From assembly GCA_023442495.1 (NCBI GenBank), contig JAEZZB010000017.1, forward strand, positions 1-38,817: 38,817 bases of DNA. The letters run 5' to 3'. Origin of the DNA: Bacillota bacterium. Lineage in GTDB: Bacteria > Bacillota > Clostridia > Tissierellales > Peptoniphilaceae. Below are positions 27,770-35,773 of this stretch, piece after piece; the stretch's first letter is position 1, and every line of letters starts with the position of its first letter. A program made the position numbers and the translations under genes. The notes beneath the pieces were generated by a model. That model did not search any database. It saw nothing but the letters and a program-made list of their open reading frames with translations, and was not told where the DNA came from.

Positions 27770-27801
27770 TAATTTAAGTAATATATAATAATATACTATA
27801 T

Positions 27802-27829
27802 TTGTAATATGTAATAAATATGATAAAAT
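27802..27829 (+). promoter_or_regulatory. Promoter of the EIIA gene
   Basis: -35 TTGTAA (27802-27807), a 16-base spacer, and a TGA-extended -10 TAAAAT (27824-27829). It is divergent from the rqcP promoter. Confidence 0.7.
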
Positions 27830-27855
27830 TAATTTATAAATAATTAGGAGGAAGT

Positions 27856-28323
27856 ATGAGCTTATTCGGGAAAAAATATAAATTAATATCGCCATTAACT
27901 GGTAAATTAAAAGATATTACTGAAGTAGATGATATAACATTTGCACAAAAATTCCTTGGTGATGGTGTTGCAATAGAACCAACTGAGGGTATTTTACTAT
28001 CACCTATAGAAGGAAAAGTTATTCAAGTTTTTCATACAAAACATGCTATTGGCATAGAATCAAAAGGCTTAGACTTATTAATTCATATCGGTATGGATAC
28101 AGTTGAATTAAAAGGGGAAGGATTTAATGTATTTGTAAATGAAGGTGATAATGTAAATGTTGGTGATAAGCTTGTAGAATTTGATATCAATTTTATAGAA
28201 GAAAAAGGTTACAAAACTGATACAGCTATTGTTATAACAAATACAGATAATTTCAAATCTATAGAAAAACAAATTGGAAATGTTGTAGCTGGTCAAGATG
28301 AAATAATGATAGTAAGAAAATAA
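27856..28323 (+). CDS. PTS system glucose-class EIIA component (stand-alone)
   Basis: Phosphocarrier that passes phosphate from HPr to an EIIBC sugar permease in the cytosol. The fold shows SPLTGKLKDITEVDD, the biotinyl-lipoyl-like SPIEGKVIQVFHTKHAIGI (His63) and the active-site LLIHIGMDTVELKG (His77). Both active-site histidines match those of E. coli EIIA-Glc. At 155 residues it is a single domain; in many Bacillota this domain is fused to EIICB. It is monocistronic, with its own promoter and a terminator at each side, so it may serve several EIIBC proteins encoded elsewhere. The SD is AGGAGG. Confidence 0.95.
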   Translation: MSLFGKKYKLISPLTGKLKDITEVDDITFAQKFLGDGVAIEPTEGILLSPIEGKVIQVFHTKHAIGIESKGLDLLIHIGMDTVELKGEGFNVFVNEGDNVNVGDKLVEFDINFIEEKGYKTDTAIVITNTDNFKSIEKQIGNVVAGQDEIMIVRK

Positions 28324-28327
28324 TTTA

Positions 28328-28349
28328 GGAGCTGAAAACAGCTCCTTTT
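28328..28349 (+). terminator. Terminator between EIIA and the convergent cyclodeaminase gene
   Basis: Perfect stem GGAGCTG/CAGCTCC with an AAAA loop followed by TTTTATT. It lies just before the stop of the minus-strand gene and may work in both directions, though the T run is better on the plus strand. Confidence 0.9.
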
Positions 28350-28350
28350 A

Positions 28351-28962
28351 TTATAAATTAATACTTAATCCTACATCTTGACATTTTTCTAAATAAAGAT
28401 AAAATTTCTTTTTATAGTCTTCTAATTTATTATTTTCTCTTTCAATAAATTCATCATCTAAAGTGTAATTTAGATTTAATCTTGCATTTACATATGAAGA
28501 TTTTATACTTGCATTTATTTGAGCAATAGCTACATTTATTTCAGATTTTGCCATATCATCTACATATTTATTCATAATTAATAAATACTCAAAAAGATCT
28601 AAAGCATTTTCAACTAAAGACAATGATGAATTGTATGCGATTTTATATGCTTTTTTTATTTCATTCTTTCTCAAACTTTTTTCTTCATCAGTATTTTTTG
28701 GTAATTTATAAGCTTTTATAACTTCACCAAACATCATTCCATCTTTCATAATGCTTTCTTGATAATAATCTCTTATTTTTATAATATCATCATAAAATTT
28801 CTTATCAATTAAATTTATAAAATTCGTTTCTTTCTTTAACATCATATTATATGCTTTTACAATAAGAGTAGCTGCAAAAGCTCCCGAAAAAGCTCCTACA
28901 GATCCACCACCTGCTCGATTATCTGCCATTTCAAGAATTTTCAAATATTCTTTTATTTCCAT
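28351..28962 (-). CDS. Cyclodeaminase/cyclohydrolase family protein (FTCD C-terminal domain, FchA-like)
   Basis: An all-helical 203-residue protein with the N-terminal glycine motif AGGGSVGAFSGAFAATL (17-33), which marks the formiminotransferase-cyclodeaminase C-terminal family. Members either deaminate formimino-THF in histidine breakdown or act as methenyl-THF cyclohydrolase (FchA). The usual Pro-Gly-Gly-Gly-Ser is Ala-Gly-Gly-Gly-Ser here, and the rest is divergent, so substrate is uncertain. No formiminotransferase or other folate gene is in the window. It starts one base after smpB and ends the rnr-smpB operon. Confidence 0.8.
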   Translation of the reverse strand: MEIKEYLKILEMADNRAGGGSVGAFSGAFAATLIVKAYNMMLKKETNFINLIDKKFYDDIIKIRDYYQESIMKDGMMFGEVIKAYKLPKNTDEEKSLRKNEIKKAYKIAYNSSLSLVENALDLFEYLLIMNKYVDDMAKSEINVAIAQINASIKSSYVNARLNLNYTLDDEFIERENNKLEDYKKKFYLYLEKCQDVGLSINL

Positions 28963-28963
28963 T

Positions 28964-29419
28964 TTAATAATATCTTTCCTTTAATACCCTTTCTATATTT
29001 CTTTTGTCATCTTTTTCTTTTAAATCTTGTCTTTTATCATATAATTTTTTACCCTTAGCTAGACCAATATCGACTTTTATAAGCCCTCTTACTTCCTTAA
29101 CTTCTAATGGAATTAAAGCATATCCTTTTTCATTAATCTTTTGATTAATTTTCCTTATTTCAACTTTATTTAATAGGAGTTTTCGTGTTCTTGTAGGGTC
29201 TAATTTACTAAAATTATTACCATATTCGTATGGTGTAACATGCATGCCCACAATAAATACTTCATTATTTCTTACTTGACAAAACGATTCTTTTATTGAA
29301 ACTCTTGTTTGTTTTATACTTTTCACTTCATTACCTTCAAGTACAATGCCCGCTTCAAAATATTCTTCTATAAAATAATCATGTTTTGCTCTTCTATTTT
29401 TTGCTAATGTTTTACTCAT
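28964..29419 (-). CDS. smpB: SsrA-binding protein SmpB
   Basis: SmpB binds tmRNA and brings it to stalled ribosomes for trans-translation. Key stretches are NRRAKHDYFIEEYFEAGIVL, GNEVKSIK, HVTPYEYGNNFSKLDPTR, RKLLLNK and the C-terminal basic GKKLYDKRQDLKEKDDKR, which acts in the decoding centre. The 151-residue length is typical. Its ATG overlaps the stop of rnr by 4 bases (ATGA), the familiar rnr-smpB pairing. tmRNA itself is not in the window. Confidence 0.98.
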   Translation of the reverse strand: MSKTLAKNRRAKHDYFIEEYFEAGIVLEGNEVKSIKQTRVSIKESFCQVRNNEVFIVGMHVTPYEYGNNFSKLDPTRTRKLLLNKVEIRKINQKINEKGYALIPLEVKEVRGLIKVDIGLAKGKKLYDKRQDLKEKDDKRNIERVLKERYY

Positions 29420-31335
29420 TTTTTCTCTTCTCTTACTAAACTAAAATCTATCTCTCTAAGCTCTATATTGACTTTATCCACTCTTATTCTAACTTCTTGA
29501 CCTATTGAGTATACTTTTTTCTTATGAGCACCAATAACTCTATAATTTTCTTCATCAAATTCATAAAAATCGTCATTCATAGCTCTAAAGTGAATCAGCC
29601 CCTCAATAGTATTTGGTAATTCAACAAATATTCCAAAATGGGTAATCGATGAGATTATCCCAACATATTCATTTCCCACTCTCTCTACCATATATTCACA
29701 TTTCTTCAATGCATCTACATCTCTTTCAGCCTCATCAGCTTTTCTTTCAGTCTCAGAAATATGTTCAGCAATTTTATCTAATTTCTTAAGATATGATCTT
29801 TTTGCCTTTTTATAATTATTATGTATACTTGCTTTTGTAATTCTGTGGACCACTAAATCACTATATCTTCTAATAGGCGCTGTAAAATGCGAATAATTTT
29901 CTGTAGCTAGACCAAAGTGAATATTTGGCTCTCTTCTATACTCTGCTTTTTTCATAGTTCTAAGCATAATATTACTTATTGTGTATGATAAATTCGTTCC
30001 TTCAACTTCTTTGAGTATTTTTTGAAAATCTTTAGGATATAATTTATCACCTTTTATTTGTAAACCAAATTTTGAAATAATCGATCTGAATTCCATTACT
30101 TTTTCATCAGAAGGTGCCGCGTGCACTCTATACATAAATGGTACCTCAATATTAGCAAAATGCTCACCTACTACTTCATTTGTTAAAACCATAAATGATT
30201 CAATTAATCTATTTGCAACTCTTCTTTCATCAACTTTTACCTCAATAGGTGTTCCGTATCCATCAAGAACTATTTTTGATTCCTTAAAATCAAAATCAAG
30301 TGCACCATTGGAATATCTTTTATCTTCTAGTATTTGATGAAGTTCTTTCATTAAATACAACTTTTCTTCAAGTTTAGAATTATTATATACATTCTTCTTA
30401 TTTTCTAGAAAATTAGATACATCATCATATATCAATCTATAGTTACTATTAATTACAGATTCATAGAAATCATAATCAATTACCTTGCCTTTTTTATCTA
30501 CTTTCATCTTAACTGTTAATGTTAATCTATCTTTATTTGGATTTAAAGAACATAAGCCATTTGATAGTGCTTCAGGAAGCATTGGTATTACTCTATCTAA
30601 AAGATAAACTGAATTCCCTCTTTCATATGCATCATCATTAATTCTCCTATTTTCAGTAACATAATGTGCTACATCTGCTATATGAACATATAAAATATAA
30701 TCATCTTTATCCTTTTCAATAGAAATAGCATCATCAAAATCTTTTGCATCTGCTCCATCAATTGTTACAGTAAATAAATTTCTGAAATCTTCTCTATTTT
30801 TAAATTCTTCTTTACTAGGGTTACCGGGTAAAGAATTGGCATATTCTAGAGTTTCATGTGAAAATTCATCCGGCAAATCAAATTTCTTAGCAATTGCTAG
30901 AATTTCTATTCCTGTGTCATTCATATTGCCTAAAACTTCCACAATTTTTCCTGTAGGATTTTTATCTTTTCTATCAAAATATAATATTTCAACAACTACT
31001 TTATCATTATTTTTAGCTTTATTAACATGATCAGTGGGAATAAAAATATCGTAGTTGGCATGCTTACCATCTAAAATAACAAAACCATATTTTTTAACTT
31101 TTTGAAAATCACCAACTAAAATTTCTCTATTTCTTTCAAGTATTTCGACAACTTCGCCTTCTGCCTTATGCTCTCCTTGAGCATCTTTAGTAATTTTTAT
31201 TCTTACTCTGTCATTATCCAAAGCTTTATTTAATGATGCTCTTGAAATGAATATATCATCAATATTATCGTCATCGGCTATAAAAAAGCCAAATCCTTTT
31301 TTGTTCAATCTAACTTTTCCATCTAATATTCTCAT
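29416..31335 (-). CDS. rnr: Ribonuclease R
   Basis: 3'-5' exoribonuclease that degrades structured RNA and non-stop mRNA with SmpB/tmRNA. Two cold-shock domains (about 1-70 and 72-135) precede the RNB catalytic domain. Its metal-binding aspartates lie in DGADAKDFDDAIS (Asp193, Asp199, Asp201, Asp202). An S1 domain (YVGIISSITHFGIFVELPN) follows near the C-terminus. At 639 residues it is shorter than the usual 700-plus because the N-terminal winged-helix domain is absent; it starts straight in the first cold-shock domain. The long Lys-rich tail of E. coli RNase R is also absent. Confidence 0.96.
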   Translation of the reverse strand: MRILDGKVRLNKKGFGFFIADDDNIDDIFISRASLNKALDNDRVRIKITKDAQGEHKAEGEVVEILERNREILVGDFQKVKKYGFVILDGKHANYDIFIPTDHVNKAKNNDKVVVEILYFDRKDKNPTGKIVEVLGNMNDTGIEILAIAKKFDLPDEFSHETLEYANSLPGNPSKEEFKNREDFRNLFTVTIDGADAKDFDDAISIEKDKDDYILYVHIADVAHYVTENRRINDDAYERGNSVYLLDRVIPMLPEALSNGLCSLNPNKDRLTLTVKMKVDKKGKVIDYDFYESVINSNYRLIYDDVSNFLENKKNVYNNSKLEEKLYLMKELHQILEDKRYSNGALDFDFKESKIVLDGYGTPIEVKVDERRVANRLIESFMVLTNEVVGEHFANIEVPFMYRVHAAPSDEKVMEFRSIISKFGLQIKGDKLYPKDFQKILKEVEGTNLSYTISNIMLRTMKKAEYRREPNIHFGLATENYSHFTAPIRRYSDLVVHRITKASIHNNYKKAKRSYLKKLDKIAEHISETERKADEAERDVDALKKCEYMVERVGNEYVGIISSITHFGIFVELPNTIEGLIHFRAMNDDFYEFDEENYRVIGAHKKKVYSIGQEVRIRVDKVNIELREIDFSLVREEKK

Positions 31336-31367
31336 AATACATCCTTTATTTTTAGGGACTTTTTTTA

Positions 31368-31376
31368 ATTATATCA
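31368..31376 (-). promoter_or_regulatory. Extended -10 promoter of rnr-smpB
   Basis: Minus-strand TGATATAAT, with the hexamer at 31373-31368, between the secG terminator and rnr. The -35 is only T-rich. Confidence 0.65.
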
Positions 31377-31407
31377 TTAAATACTATATTATAAAAAACT
31401 TTAAAAT

Positions 31408-31439
31408 AAAAAAACTGAATTGAGAAAACTCAAATTCAG
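31408..31439 (-). terminator. Terminator after secG
   Basis: Minus-strand arms CTGAATTTGAG and CTCAATTCAG (one bulged base, TTTT loop), followed by seven T. It separates secG from rnr. Confidence 0.85.
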
Positions 31440-31442
31440 ATT

Positions 31443-31667
31443 TTAAAATATAGCTAATAGTAATGCTGTTAATGCAAATATAACACCAAATACTATTGTA
31501 GCTGTGCTTAACATCTTTTCTTTACCTCTAGATGCTGATTTACCAAATATATTAGCAGATGAACCTGAAATAGATCCCATACCTTCTGCTTTAGGTTCCA
31601 TTAGTATTGTAGATAATATTATTCCAATACTTGAAATAAGTAATAAAATTACTAAAGCTGTTTCCAT
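31443..31667 (-). CDS. secG: Preprotein translocase subunit SecG
   Basis: Small SecYEG accessory subunit. Two membrane helices (about 3-22 and 52-72) are joined by a cytoplasmic loop with EPKAEGMGSISGSSANIFGKSASRG, the SecG signature. At 74 residues the length is typical. It has its own promoter and terminator. The secG-rnr-smpB order is widely conserved in Bacillota. Confidence 0.96.
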   Translation of the reverse strand: METALVILLLISSIGIILSTILMEPKAEGMGSISGSSANIFGKSASRGKEKMLSTATIVFGVIFALTALLLAIF

Positions 31668-31696
31668 ATTAACCTCTTTTCATAAATAACACTCAT

Positions 31697-31725
31697 ATTG
31701 TAACAAAAAAACAAGTATTTTTCAA
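31697..31725 (-). promoter_or_regulatory. Promoter of secG
   Basis: Minus strand: -35 TTGAAA (31725-31720), a 17-base spacer, -10 TACAAT (31702-31697). The -35 overlaps the stop codon region of comEA. Confidence 0.75.
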
Positions 31726-32369
31726 TTAACTATTATTAATTCTTTAATTTTTTCAAAAGTTTTATCACCAATACCTGATATGTTTTTTATATCTTCAATA
31801 TTTCTAAATTTCTTATTTTCTCTATAATTTATTATTTCGATAGCTCTTTTATCACCAATACCTGGTAATTTCATAAGTTGTTCTTTATTTGCTGTATTAA
31901 TATTAATTTTACCAGAATCATTAGTTTCAAAATTATTTGTTATATTTTCTAAATCATTATTAAAATCAGATGACATTTCATTATTTGTCTCACCTACTTT
32001 TCTAATATAAATTTTCATTTCATCAAATAATTTTTTAGCAAAATTAATATTTGAAGTTTCGGCATCTGGACATAAGCCACCTGCGATATCTATAGCATCT
32101 ATAATTCTTTGATTATCTCTTAATTTATAGACTCCAGGATTTATTATACAGCCAGAAATATCTACATAAATTTCTTCTGATATTGTCTCGATAACACTTT
32201 CTTTTAATTTGTCTATATCAGAATTATTTTCATGATATTTTGTTTCTTCAAATAAAAATTGATTATTATCTATATCAGACTCATTCTTTTTATTAAAATA
32301 ACCAACTAATATAAATATAGTAGCCAAAAAAATAATAATTATTTTATCAAAATATTTTTTTATTTTCAT
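31722..32369 (-). CDS. comEA: ComEA-type DNA-binding protein (SLBB + helix-hairpin-helix)
   Basis: ComEA is a membrane-anchored DNA receptor for natural transformation. One N-terminal helix (about 11-26) anchors it. An SLBB domain (about 69-125, YVDISGCIINPGVYKL and DAIDIAGG) and a C-terminal helix-hairpin-helix pair (INTANKEQLMKLPGIGDKRA and ISGIGDKTFEKIKELI) follow. I start at the ATG at 32369 (215 residues), which has GAGGTGAG before it, instead of a GTG at 32375. Gene order after rsfS matches the Bacillus comE neighbourhood, but comEB/comEC do not follow; secG does. Competence needs those genes elsewhere. Confidence 0.92.
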   Translation of the reverse strand: MKIKKYFDKIIIIFLATIFILVGYFNKKNESDIDNNQFLFEETKYHENNSDIDKLKESVIETISEEIYVDISGCIINPGVYKLRDNQRIIDAIDIAGGLCPDAETSNINFAKKLFDEMKIYIRKVGETNNEMSSDFNNDLENITNNFETNDSGKININTANKEQLMKLPGIGDKRAIEIINYRENKKFRNIEDIKNISGIGDKTFEKIKELIIVN

Positions 32370-32391
32370 ACTCACCTCAATGGCGAGCTGT

Positions 32392-32700
32392 CTAATCCCA
32401 TAATTTTTCTATATCGTAAAATTCTCTCGTTTGTTCTGTAAATATATGAACTATAATATCTCCTAAGTCCAATAATATCCAAGTTGCATCTCTGAAACCT
32501 TCGCTGCCTAAGACTTCAAATCCTTCCTTTGTAACTTTTTCTTCTATTTCATCAGCAATTGCTTTAGTTTGTTGAATTGAGCTGCCTGTAACTATTACGA
32601 AATAATCAGCGATAGTTGATTTACCACCAAATTCAATAACTTTTACATTTTCTCCTAATTTTGAATCAATCGCTTTTAAAACAATATCAAGTTTATTCAT
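32392..32700 (-). CDS. rsfS: Ribosomal silencing factor RsfS
   Basis: RsfS (DUF143/YbeB) binds uL14 and blocks 50S-30S joining in starvation. Conserved stretches are ADYFVIVTGSSIQQTKAIADEI and WILLDLGDIIVHIF followed by REFYDIEKLW, covering almost the whole 102-residue protein. It overlaps yqeK by 8 bases. Confidence 0.97.
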   Translation of the reverse strand: MNKLDIVLKAIDSKLGENVKVIEFGGKSTIADYFVIVTGSSIQQTKAIADEIEEKVTKEGFEVLGSEGFRDATWILLDLGDIIVHIFTEQTREFYDIEKLWD

Positions 32701-33271
32701 TAACTCTCCTTAGTAAATAATTTCTTGCTTTTAATGTTTCTATATTAATTATAACATGTTTCTCAATTAAATATTTAATTGTAACATCTAAACAAAGTAA
32801 TATTCCTTTATCTAAATCTTTTAATGTTTGATTTCTAACAAGTGCAGACTCTTTAAAGTCACGACCTGGTTCAGTGAAATCTGCTATAAAAATTATCTTT
32901 TCTAATAAAGTCATATCTTCTTTACCAGTAGTATGCCATCTTATAGCATCTAAAATTTCTGGATCATAAACGCCATAAATTTCCATTGCAACATATACAC
33001 CTAAAATAGCATGCGCTAAAGTAAAATCCTCAAATACCTCTTCTCTCTTTAAATTATATTTTTTCTTAAATTCATTAAAATATTTTTCTTCATTATTTTT
33101 AGCACAATCATGAAGTAATGCTGCCATTATAACTTTTCTATCATCCAATCCAAGATTTAGTAATTGATTTAATTTAAATGCTTCATCTGTTACTCTTAAT
33201 ACATGATTATATCTTGCTTCTTTCAAATCGGTTTTTAGTTGTTTTTTAACTTGTTCAATCTTCATTACCAT
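32693..33271 (-). CDS. yqeK: HD-domain Ap4A hydrolase YqeK
   Basis: HD-superfamily metal phosphohydrolase; YqeK proteins cleave diadenosine tetraphosphate symmetrically to ADP. Metal ligands are visible: His23 in YNHVLRVTDEA, His54-Asp55 in LLHDCAKNN, and later RWHTTGKEDMTLLEKIIFIADFTEPGR. Length (192) is typical. The ATG at 33271 is supported by GGAG 8 bases before it and overlaps the end of nadD by 7 bases; an in-frame ATG at 33265 is a less likely start. Confidence 0.95.
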   Translation of the reverse strand: MVMKIEQVKKQLKTDLKEARYNHVLRVTDEAFKLNQLLNLGLDDRKVIMAALLHDCAKNNEEKYFNEFKKKYNLKREEVFEDFTLAHAILGVYVAMEIYGVYDPEILDAIRWHTTGKEDMTLLEKIIFIADFTEPGRDFKESALVRNQTLKDLDKGILLCLDVTIKYLIEKHVIINIETLKARNYLLRRVNE

Positions 33272-33849
33272 AGTCCGTTCTCCTTGATATATTTAATAGT
33301 GCTATCTTGTAATAAATATTTTGGATAATATCCATTTTTTATGCTATTTCTAATATCCGTTGATGATATTTCTAATTGTAAATCATCATAATAAATTAGA
33401 TTTTTATATAAATTATTAAAATTATCAAACTTATCTATATCTATATCATATCCTGGTCTTTTGAAAATTACTAATCTAATCATATTTAATAAATCTTCAT
33501 ATCTATACCATGTATGGATATTATTAAATGAATCAGATCCGATAATAAAATAAAAATCATCATTTATATATATTTTTTTTAATTCATTAATCACGTTAAA
33601 ACTATATGAATTTCCTTTAATATTTGCTTCTACACCAGAAATATCAAAATATTTATTATTTTCAGCAATTAATTTTGTCATATTGTATCTATGGCTAAAA
33701 TCTACCAAGTCTACTTGCTTATGATATGGATTTGCAGTTGGAACTAAGAGTATTTTATCTAAATCTAATCTATATCTTGCTTGCTCAGCAATAATTAAAT
33801 GACCTATATGAACAGGATTAAAAGACGAACCGAATATACCGACTTTCAT
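33265..33849 (-). CDS. nadD: Nicotinate-nucleotide adenylyltransferase
   Basis: NadD adenylates nicotinate mononucleotide in NAD synthesis. The nucleotidyltransferase motif GSSFNPVHIGHL holds the HxGH signature (14-17), with IGSDSFNNIHTWYRYEDLL and ISSTDIRNSIKNG following. The 194-residue length is typical. It sits 8 bases after yhbY, in the common yhbY-nadD-yqeK-rsfS order. Confidence 0.97.
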   Translation of the reverse strand: MKVGIFGSSFNPVHIGHLIIAEQARYRLDLDKILLVPTANPYHKQVDLVDFSHRYNMTKLIAENNKYFDISGVEANIKGNSYSFNVINELKKIYINDDFYFIIGSDSFNNIHTWYRYEDLLNMIRLVIFKRPGYDIDIDKFDNFNNLYKNLIYYDDLQLEISSTDIRNSIKNGYYPKYLLQDSTIKYIKENGLW

Positions 33850-33857
33850 ATATACTC

Positions 33858-34145
33858 CTATGGTAATTTTATAATCTTTTCTTTACTTTGTTTAAATATA
33901 ACAAATTTATTACCCATATGGGAAACTAAATCACAATTTGTTTTTTCAACAATTTCATTAATTATTTCATCATGATCTTCTAAATTATTATTTAATATTT
34001 TAATCTTAACTAATTCACTTGCAGTAAGTGTATCATTAATTTGTGTAATTAAATTCTCACTTATACCATTTTTACCAATATTTATCTTTGGATCCATCGT
34101 ATTTGCAAGTGATTTTAGATATTTTCTTTGCTTTGAATTTAACAT
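33858..34145 (-). CDS. yhbY: YhbY/CRM-domain RNA-binding protein
   Basis: Single CRM domain protein (95 residues) associated with pre-50S ribosomes. It opens LNSKQRKYLKSLANTMDPKINIGKNGIS and carries the TASELVKIKIL segment. I use the ATG at 34145, which has AGGAG 5 bases upstream; a TTG at 34160 would run through the SD. It lies 7 bases after obgE. Confidence 0.93.
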   Translation of the reverse strand: MLNSKQRKYLKSLANTMDPKINIGKNGISENLITQINDTLTASELVKIKILNNNLEDHDEIINEIVEKTNCDLVSHMGNKFVIFKQSKEKIIKLP

Positions 34146-34152
34146 AATTCTC

Positions 34153-35427
34153 CTATCCAAAATATTCTATCTCAACACCATTTACATCAATTGTATCACC
34201 ATCTATTATACCCAATTCTTGCAATCTATCCATCACACCCATCTTTTCTAAAACAGATTCAAAATGACTTAGTGATTCAAAATCATCAAAATTAGTCTTT
34301 CTAATAAGTTCTACTATCGGATATCCTTCTACTACAAAAATATCACCGTCTTTATAAACATCAATAGTTCTATCAACTTTAAAGAAATTCTCTAAATCTA
34401 GTATTTCGCCTTCATCAAGACTATGATATTCTTTCTTAATATTATTTAGTTTTTCAAAAATATAATATTTAAGTTTTTCTACACCTTCAGTAGTAGCGGC
34501 AGATGTTTCAATAACATCAAGTTCAGGAAAATTTAATTTAAATATTTCTAAATTTTCTTTTGCCCCTTCAATATCCATTTTATTTGCAACTACAAATAGA
34601 TCTTTTTCTTTTAATTTTTGACTATATTTAGAAAGTTCATTCATAATCACATTGAAATCTTCTATTGGGTTTCTTCCTTCTGATCCTGACATATCTAAAA
34701 CATGTACAAGAAGTCTTGTTCTTTCGACATGTCTTAAAAATTGCAAACCAAGACCTACACCTTCACTTGCATTTTCAATAATTCCAGGAATATCTGCAAT
34801 TATATAAGAGTTTTGAAAATCTATTTTAACAACACCTAAATTTGGAGTTAATGTTGTAAAATGATAGTTCGCAATTTTAGGTTTAGCATCAGATAATATT
34901 GATAATAATGATGATTTACCTACATTTGGTAATCCTATAAAACCAACATCTGCTATAAGTTTCACTTCTAAAATGACTTCTATTTCCTGTGCTGGCTCTC
35001 CTGGTTCAGCGAATCTCGGTGCTTGACGAATGGAATTAGCAAATTTAGCATTTCCTTTACCACCTTTTCCACCTTTTGCAATTAAAAATTCTTGGCCATC
35101 TTCTACTAAATCAACAATGATTTTGTTTGAGTTAGCTTCTCTTACAATTGTACCTTCTGGGACATGAATAATCATATCCTCACCTTTTTTACCATATTGA
35201 TTTTTATTTCTACCTGGTTCACCATTTTGCGCAAAATAGTGTCTTTTATATTTAAAATCTAAAAGTGTTTGAACATTTGAGTCAGCTTTAAGTATGATAT
35301 TACCACCATCTCCACCGTCTCCACCAGCTGGTCCTCCATCTGGTTCAAACTTTTCTCTTCTCCATGCTATGGCTCCATCACCACCTGCACCAGATTTAAG
35401 AGTAATCTTTGCAATATCTAAAAACAT
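34153..35427 (-). CDS. obgE: Ribosome-assembly GTPase ObgE
   Basis: Obg/CgtA is an essential GTPase linked to 50S assembly and stress. The glycine-rich Obg fold covers about residues 1-158 (GPAGGDGGDGGNIIL and others), the G domain starts with G1 GLPNVGKSS (165-173), DIPG and NKMD follow, and a C-terminal OCT domain ends the protein (about 345-424), as in Gram-positive Obg. It lies just after the rpmA terminator with no sharp promoter of its own, so read-through is likely. Confidence 0.98.
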   Translation of the reverse strand: MFLDIAKITLKSGAGGDGAIAWRREKFEPDGGPAGGDGGDGGNIILKADSNVQTLLDFKYKRHYFAQNGEPGRNKNQYGKKGEDMIIHVPEGTIVREANSNKIIVDLVEDGQEFLIAKGGKGGKGNAKFANSIRQAPRFAEPGEPAQEIEVILEVKLIADVGFIGLPNVGKSSLLSILSDAKPKIANYHFTTLTPNLGVVKIDFQNSYIIADIPGIIENASEGVGLGLQFLRHVERTRLLVHVLDMSGSEGRNPIEDFNVIMNELSKYSQKLKEKDLFVVANKMDIEGAKENLEIFKLNFPELDVIETSAATTEGVEKLKYYIFEKLNNIKKEYHSLDEGEILDLENFFKVDRTIDVYKDGDIFVVEGYPIVELIRKTNFDDFESLSHFESVLEKMGVMDRLQELGIIDGDTIDVNGVEIEYFG

Positions 35428-35437
35428 ATATACCTCT

Positions 35438-35469
35438 AAAAAAAATATCCAGAATTAAAATTCTGGATA
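35438..35469 (-). terminator. Terminator between rpmA and obgE
   Basis: Perfect 10-bp stem (TATCCAGAAT/ATTCTGGATA) with a 4-base loop followed on the minus strand by eight T. The obgE SD lies directly after the T run. Confidence 0.9.
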
Positions 35470-35480
35470 ATACATTCAAA

Positions 35481-35771
35481 TTAAGCTAATTGTTCTCTTG
35501 AATAAACACTAACTTTCTTTCTATCTTTGCCAAGTCTTTCAAACTTAACAACACCATCAGCTTTTGCAAACAATGTATCGTCTTTTCCGATACCTACATT
35601 TTCACCTGGGTGAATTTTTGTTCCTCTTTGTCTTACAAGAATATTTCCTGCTAAAACAAATTGTCCGTCTGCTCTTTTAGCTCCTAATCTTTTAGCTCTT
35701 GAATCTCTACCATTTCTAGTAGATGATACCCCTTTTTTACTTGCAAAAAATTGTAAATCTAATTTTAACAT
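35481..35771 (-). CDS. rpmA: 50S ribosomal protein bL27 with cleavable N-terminal extension
   Basis: bL27 reaches the peptidyl-transferase centre of the 50S subunit. The protein begins MLKLDLQFFA then SKKGVSSTRNGRDS; the first ten residues match the Bacillota extension that the protease Prp removes after the Ala. Mature sequence GAKRADGQFVLAGNILVRQRGTKIHPG is typical. A strong SD (GGAGGTG) lies before the ATG. The gene follows prp by 2 bases. Confidence 0.98.
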   Translation of the reverse strand: MLKLDLQFFASKKGVSSTRNGRDSRAKRLGAKRADGQFVLAGNILVRQRGTKIHPGENVGIGKDDTLFAKADGVVKFERLGKDRKKVSVYSREQLA

Positions 35772-35773
35772 TT

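Noticed and set aside
28964..29419. tmRNA (ssrA) gene near smpB
   Set aside because: Both flanks of smpB are coding, and I found no tRNA-like acceptor or tag-coding region in the gaps.
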